Part shown: in pieces, positions 60,130 to 64,000 of the stretch
How the letters are laid out: each line of letters opens with the position of its first letter
Position numbering within the stretch: the stretch's first letter is position 1
Assembly: GCA_009760855.2 (NCBI GenBank)
Contig: WPIO01000002.1
Location: 11,694,001 to 11,758,000, forward strand
DNA from: Cristatella mucedo
Taxonomy: Eukaryota > Bryozoa > Phylactolaemata > Cristatellidae
Reading direction: 5' to 3'
Length of the DNA stretch: 64,000 nucleotides
Notes under the pieces: generated by a model
What the model was told of the DNA's origin: nothing
The model's database searches: none
Seen by the model: only the letters and a program-made list of their open reading frames with translations
Translations under genes and position numbers: made by a program

Positions 60130-61185
60130 AATTCTCGCTTAGTGTGCAATAAACCCCAAATAATACCTGACTTCATTGTTGGCGACAATGTTGACCTGTT
60201 TGCTTTGACCGAGACCTGGCCAAAATCGACCAAACGCCAAACCGTAGCCGAGGTGAGGTCGTCCTGTTTCTCCTTATTTCAGATTCCTTGATCAATCAAA
60301 ACTGACACACATAGGAGTGGCCGCTTTGTCGGGCGCTTTTCTCTCAAACCGTCAAAGCGGTCACTTTAAAGCAGTCTTTTGAATCTCTTGTTTTGAGTCC
60401 CTCCCCGACAACAATTTGCCAGTGTACAAGGAATTAGTTTTGCCTCAAGAATAAAGTCTAGCTCGATTTCAAATTTTCACGATTTCATTTTAATTTTGTG
60501 TGTGCAAGCAATTGCTATTTCTGCGTCCTGGCTTGTTTTAGCATTCATTTCGATCACTCAACGCTTTTTTAATTTTTTAATTACTTTTTTACTTAACTTA
60601 ACTTTTTACTTTAACTTTAACTTTACTTTTTACGTAAATTAACTTTTTTACTTAATTACTTTTTTAATTAACTGCATTAAGTGCCGAATTGCCGTACACT
60701 ACCGATTTGCACTAGAAGACCTTTGATATTGATGCAGTCTGCACGAAAGGTCAAGTTCAATCCTCCTTTTGACCTCTCCTCGCTGGTAAAATTTTACGAC
60801 GCGAGCCTAGGTACTGGACGATCTTGCAGCTCCGACTTAACACACTGTACACTCTCACTCATAAGGCCTGTTGCTTAACACAGACATTAAACTAGCTAGG
60901 TCTACTAAATTCGAGCTTGATACATTGTACAAAGGAATAAGACTGCGAAAAAACTGTCATCGGATTACTGCAGGCCACATCATTATATCACAACGAAGGT
61001 CAAGTTTGTTTCTAAAAATTTTCAAATTGCACAAATAATGGATTTAAAATAAAAAATGCAGCTGATATTGACAATCAAACTATCTCCTTATTGACTCCCA
61101 GGACAGCAACCTATCTACTGATACTTATGGCGATATAGCAGATCGGTTTTCTTCAGCTTCTTTTTCAGCTTTTCTTATCTAGATA
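60130..61185 (+). mobile_element. LINE 5' half, endonuclease and linker, degenerate
   Basis: The plus strand shows IPDFIVGDNVDLFALTETWP at about 60.17 kb (the N-terminal AP endonuclease signature), VKFNPPFDLSSLVKFYDASL at 60.75 kb (linker before LDKHAP) and TDTYGDIADRFSS at 61.13 kb. A T-rich simple repeat (60562-60675) interrupts it. There are many stops. Confidence 0.65.
60562..60675. repeat. T-rich simple repeat (acttttt/actttaa)
   Basis: Irregular repeats of aactttttactt and variants, inside the degenerate LINE at 60.1-61.2 kb. Confidence 0.8.
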
Positions 61186-61249
61186 AATAAGAGAGAAGAG
61201 AGCCCATCCTCAAGGTAGCACACATACTGAACTCCTCCCCAGTTCCTCT

Positions 61250-61655
61250 CCGTCTGTAACTCCAAAAGCCACAAAGGCAATGTCGGTGTTACGCAGGAGA
61301 ATTCTGTAAGGCACACTCAAAGTCTTGGCGGCTTTCAGCACGCATTCGGTAGCCGAGAGACTTAATCTCACGCAAGAAAGAGAAAATGAGAAGAAGAGCA
61401 GAGTCAAGAGGGTAGTTAAAGTAGTGAGTAGCGTGGAACAGAAGCTCAGGGGACGGGAAAATGTGCTTTAGTTGGAAGCAAGAGAGTAGATTTCGGCGAG
61501 TAAGAATGGCGGAAATGAGCTCCACAGTCCACGACCTACAGAGCAAAAGCTTCTGCAGCCAACGGTTTTCAAGTGGAGGAATGGAACAGCTAATGCATTG
61601 TCCATTCAAGATCTGAGGCCACGAGAAGGCTGCAGAAGCCAGCAACTAGGTTTAT
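61250..61655 (-). mobile_element. LINE 3' end fragment, minus strand
   Basis: On the minus strand it matches the RLKTVGDRSF...WNSLP region and the 3' UTR of the 22-25 kb LINE (for example ggctttcagcacgcattcgg, tagccgagagac, tctcacgcaagaaagagaaa on the plus-strand reading). No intact frame remains. Confidence 0.7.
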
Positions 61656-61870
61656 CTGTCGTGAAAGTTACAATTGCCAAATTACTCCACTTCTCACCAT
61701 CATGCCCCGTCAAACCGCATCAAGTCGACTTCAAGGTGATCGTCACTCACTTTTAGGCCCCTCTATTCTCTTTCTAAAGCATCACCATGCGAAGTGCTTC
61801 ATAGTTAGGCCAACTATCGCACCGCCCACTCGTCTGACTTAAATCTTTTAGCTTCGCATCGAACTTGACT
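61655..61870 (+). mobile_element. LINE C-terminal fragment, head to head with the previous one
   Basis: Similar to 12.49-12.68 kb: tgtcgtgaa...gtcactcacttttaggcccc, tattctctttct. It is a second LINE subfamily fragment in the opposite direction to 61250-61655. The junction at about 61655 brings two unrelated fragments together. Confidence 0.55.
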
Positions 61871-61887
61871 ATAATTATTTAGAGCCG

Positions 61888-62060
61888 TGATGGCACACTA
61901 GGTAAGGTGGTTGCTTTCACGACAACGGTCCCGAGGTCGTGGGTTCGATTCCTGCGGTGGGCGATTCTTTATGGTCCCTGCAAGCGGTGGTGATAGCCGT
62001 AAAGGCTCTTCTGTCGCTATACAAAAAACGGCTGTTTAATCAGCTAAGATTTATTATTAT
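61888..62060 (+). mobile_element. SINE-A, best preserved copy
   Basis: A-box-like cactaggtaaggtggttgct, perfect B box gggttcgattcctgcggtgg, body gcaagcggtggtgatagccg, taaaggctcttctgtcgcta, tail acggctgtttaatcagctaa and (ATT)n. It can serve as the local reference for the family. Confidence 0.8.
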
Positions 62061-62446
62061 TAGAGGCCACGCCTATAGTTTGTAGGCTCGCATAGTCTAG
62101 AAATAATTTCCGAGTGACGGTGCGACATCCCCAAATTTAATGACATTTAAAGAGAAGCTAAAACGCACATTTTTTTCTCAAAGCATTTGCTAGGTCCTTG
62201 TGAATGTTTTTTATGCTTATGTGTGCCTAAGCTGTGAATGCCATCACCAACCACTTTGACATACTTCCTTTACAGCCCATTAGATAGCATAGAGAGGGAT
62301 TCATCTAGGTTATCTGAGGGGAAAAAGCTCTCATTTTCAATTTGATTGTAATTAGTAACAGTGGTTTAGCTAAGCTTTACCTGTAGACAATGCGTCGGGA
62401 ACTACAGCAGCATGGGTATATGCGGTGCTATAGCTCGATTAGTGTT

Positions 62447-62560
62447 AACCTAATAATAATAATAATAATACACTTGATAAAGCGCCCTCAGAGAACTTAA
62501 TCCCTCTCTAGGTGCTTTACAGTTGCTGCAAAGGGAAATGTAATTGAACGGTGAGTAAAA
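62447..62560 (-). mobile_element. Isolated LINE tail
   Basis: (AAT)n, then cacttgataaagcgccctca, gagaacttaatccctctcta, ggtgctttacagttgctgca. Very close to 4.31-4.41 kb. Confidence 0.6.
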
Positions 62561-63424
62561 TCATGCTCGTGAAGCTTCCGTGGCCTAATGGGGTCAGTGT
62601 TAGCCTAGGGGATAGCTGGAGGCGCATAAAATACAGCATGAAAATTTATCTCTGCATGCATACAATCTATACCTACCAACGCAATTCCCAATATAGTAAC
62701 GAAATAGAACTTATAATAGTTTATTATGCGCTATTTGGCTTTGGTCACCAAAACTGTTAACTGAAATTCTTGGTGGATGGCATGCCAAACTTTATTCCAT
62801 ATACGTAAGCGGTTGAGGCTTAGCTAGGGCTTTAAGCATAATGCTTATTTTCTCGCACGTGACATTATTTAGAGCCCTATTTAGACGGCAGGGTGCTGTT
62901 ACTTGTGGCCATGAGCTCTTCGATCGGCTGCTACCGCTACAATCTCAGGCATTAAACGAGCAGTGAGCTTACTTACGGATAGTTTCATGCTCTGCCAGCT
63001 GGGGCAAGGAGAGCCCACTGGATAACGGATCTGCTTTAATGTACGTGGGCGTTTTGGCTACTCGTAAATCTCGATGATGATAATTTCAGTTTCTTTAGTT
63101 TTTAGAGAACATAGCTCGATTAATAAAACATAGATAAGAAACATTTACAGTACTGTAGATGACTGTATTGTACTGTAGACAACTGAAGGTTAAATGGATT
63201 ACAATTAATTAGCAATTTTGCTTGGTTAGGCTTTTTCTTGAATTCATCTGCAATAGTGCATGCACTTGCCGAAGGATCGTACGAATGGTGAAGATTGCGG
63301 CCAGCATTAGGACTCAGATTTTAGGCACGCATTGTAAGTTTCGCTTTGAGATTAAATATAGACACTCCATCTCCAAATATTGGTTGGCAACCTAATCGCT
63401 ATGACAACGACCCGCTAAGTCTTA

Positions 63425-63575
63425 CCCAAGGGCAAGGTGCTCGCTCTTCATGACCCAAGTCGTGGGTACGAGTACGGCAGTAGGAGTTCATTTACTGCCG
63501 ACTGCCAGCGGTGGTGCTAGCCGTTAAGGCTCTGCTGCCTCTATATAACGGAGGCTGTTAAATCAGCTAAACTTT
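63425..63575 (+). mobile_element. SINE-A, complete
   Basis: Head caaggtgctcgctcttcatg, B box diverged (gtgggtacgagtacgg), body gccagcggtggtgctagccg, ttaaggctctgctgcctcta, tail ggaggctgttaaatcagcta. Confidence 0.75.
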
Positions 63576-64000
63576 TATGTAGGGCCAATTTTTGTCGTTT
63601 GTTTATTTTCCAAATCGGATTTCTTGTCATCATGAGTTATACTTCAGCTTTATTTCAAGTTCTGATGCTTACTACATTTCCCGGATGTGTGTGACGTCAA
63701 TCTTATAGACTAGGAAGAAGGTTGGCGATGGCATAACAGGTGCGGCTGGTAAGCTTAGATTCCACCCTTCTCAAGAAAAATATATGCTTTCACCTCTTTC
63801 ACTTTTAGGATTCACCTGCAGCTAAACGTATGACAGTCACGTGAAGAGGTCAGAAGTCGCGAGAAGTGAAAAATGCTCGCCGATTGAGAAGATGAAGCGC
63901 ACGATCAACATGCTTTTTGAGGTAAAGGCATGTGCTGCTTCTGCACATTCTCAAAAAATTCCAGTCTTTATGAACGCAAGCCGTCGCTAAAATCGCGCAG

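Noticed and set aside
61888-61962. Possible tRNA gene with perfect B box
   Set aside because: The same head recurs in several copies joined to the SINE-A body and tail, and I could not fold a proper acceptor stem or full cloverleaf, so it is a SINE.

Overview
This is a 64 kb piece of nuclear DNA from an invertebrate animal. Spliced genes with GT/AG introns, tRNA-derived SINEs, CR1/L2-type LINEs, hAT transposon remains and many dinucleotide microsatellites all point to a metazoan. An F-type lectin joined to ShK domains argues against a mammal. I cannot name the phylum. Overall the DNA is moderately AT-rich and gene-poor, with one sharp GC-rich island at about 48.2-50.2 kb.

Three genes are well supported. 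(1) At 13.7-18.1 kb on +, a secreted protein has an F-type lectin (fucolectin/FTP) domain split over five exons, all with phase-1 introns, followed by a long last exon with five ShK (SXC) domains. (2) At 37.4-41.0 kb on +, three exons encode PAM16/Magmas, a subunit of the mitochondrial presequence translocase motor; the ATG must lie in an upstream exon, and a candidate is an ATG followed directly by a donor at 31,486. (3) At 48.25-49.73 kb on -, an intronless, GC-rich reading frame encodes a full-length SLC7 light-chain amino acid transporter closest to b(0,+)AT (SLC7A9). A fourth candidate is an isolated exon at 10,087-10,292 (+) with an HExxH motif and a good donor, probably from an adamalysin-like (M12B) metalloprotease.

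Most of the rest is mobile-element debris. CR1/L2-type LINE copies lie at about 0.2-1.2 (-), 2.25-2.7 (+), 12.45-12.9 (+), 22.1-25.1 (+, nearly complete), 34.7-37.0 (-), 42.95-45.4 (-), 53.7-56.0 (-), 57.4-57.9 (+), 60.1-61.2 (+), 61.25-61.65 (-) and 61.65-61.87 (+) kb. Two tRNA-headed SINE families occur in about 17 copies, and one of them carries the same 3' tail as the LINEs. hAT transposase pieces lie at 1.7-2.2 kb and on both sides of the 22-25 kb LINE. That LINE itself carries a SINE, giving a three-layer nest.

Other notable items are a 365-bp divergent fragment of 18S rRNA at 2.87-3.24 kb and a 229-bp inverted repeat at 28.77-29.34 kb whose arms differ at only two positions. The genes do not form a functional cluster: the lectin is extracellular, PAM16 is mitochondrial and the transporter belongs in the plasma membrane.
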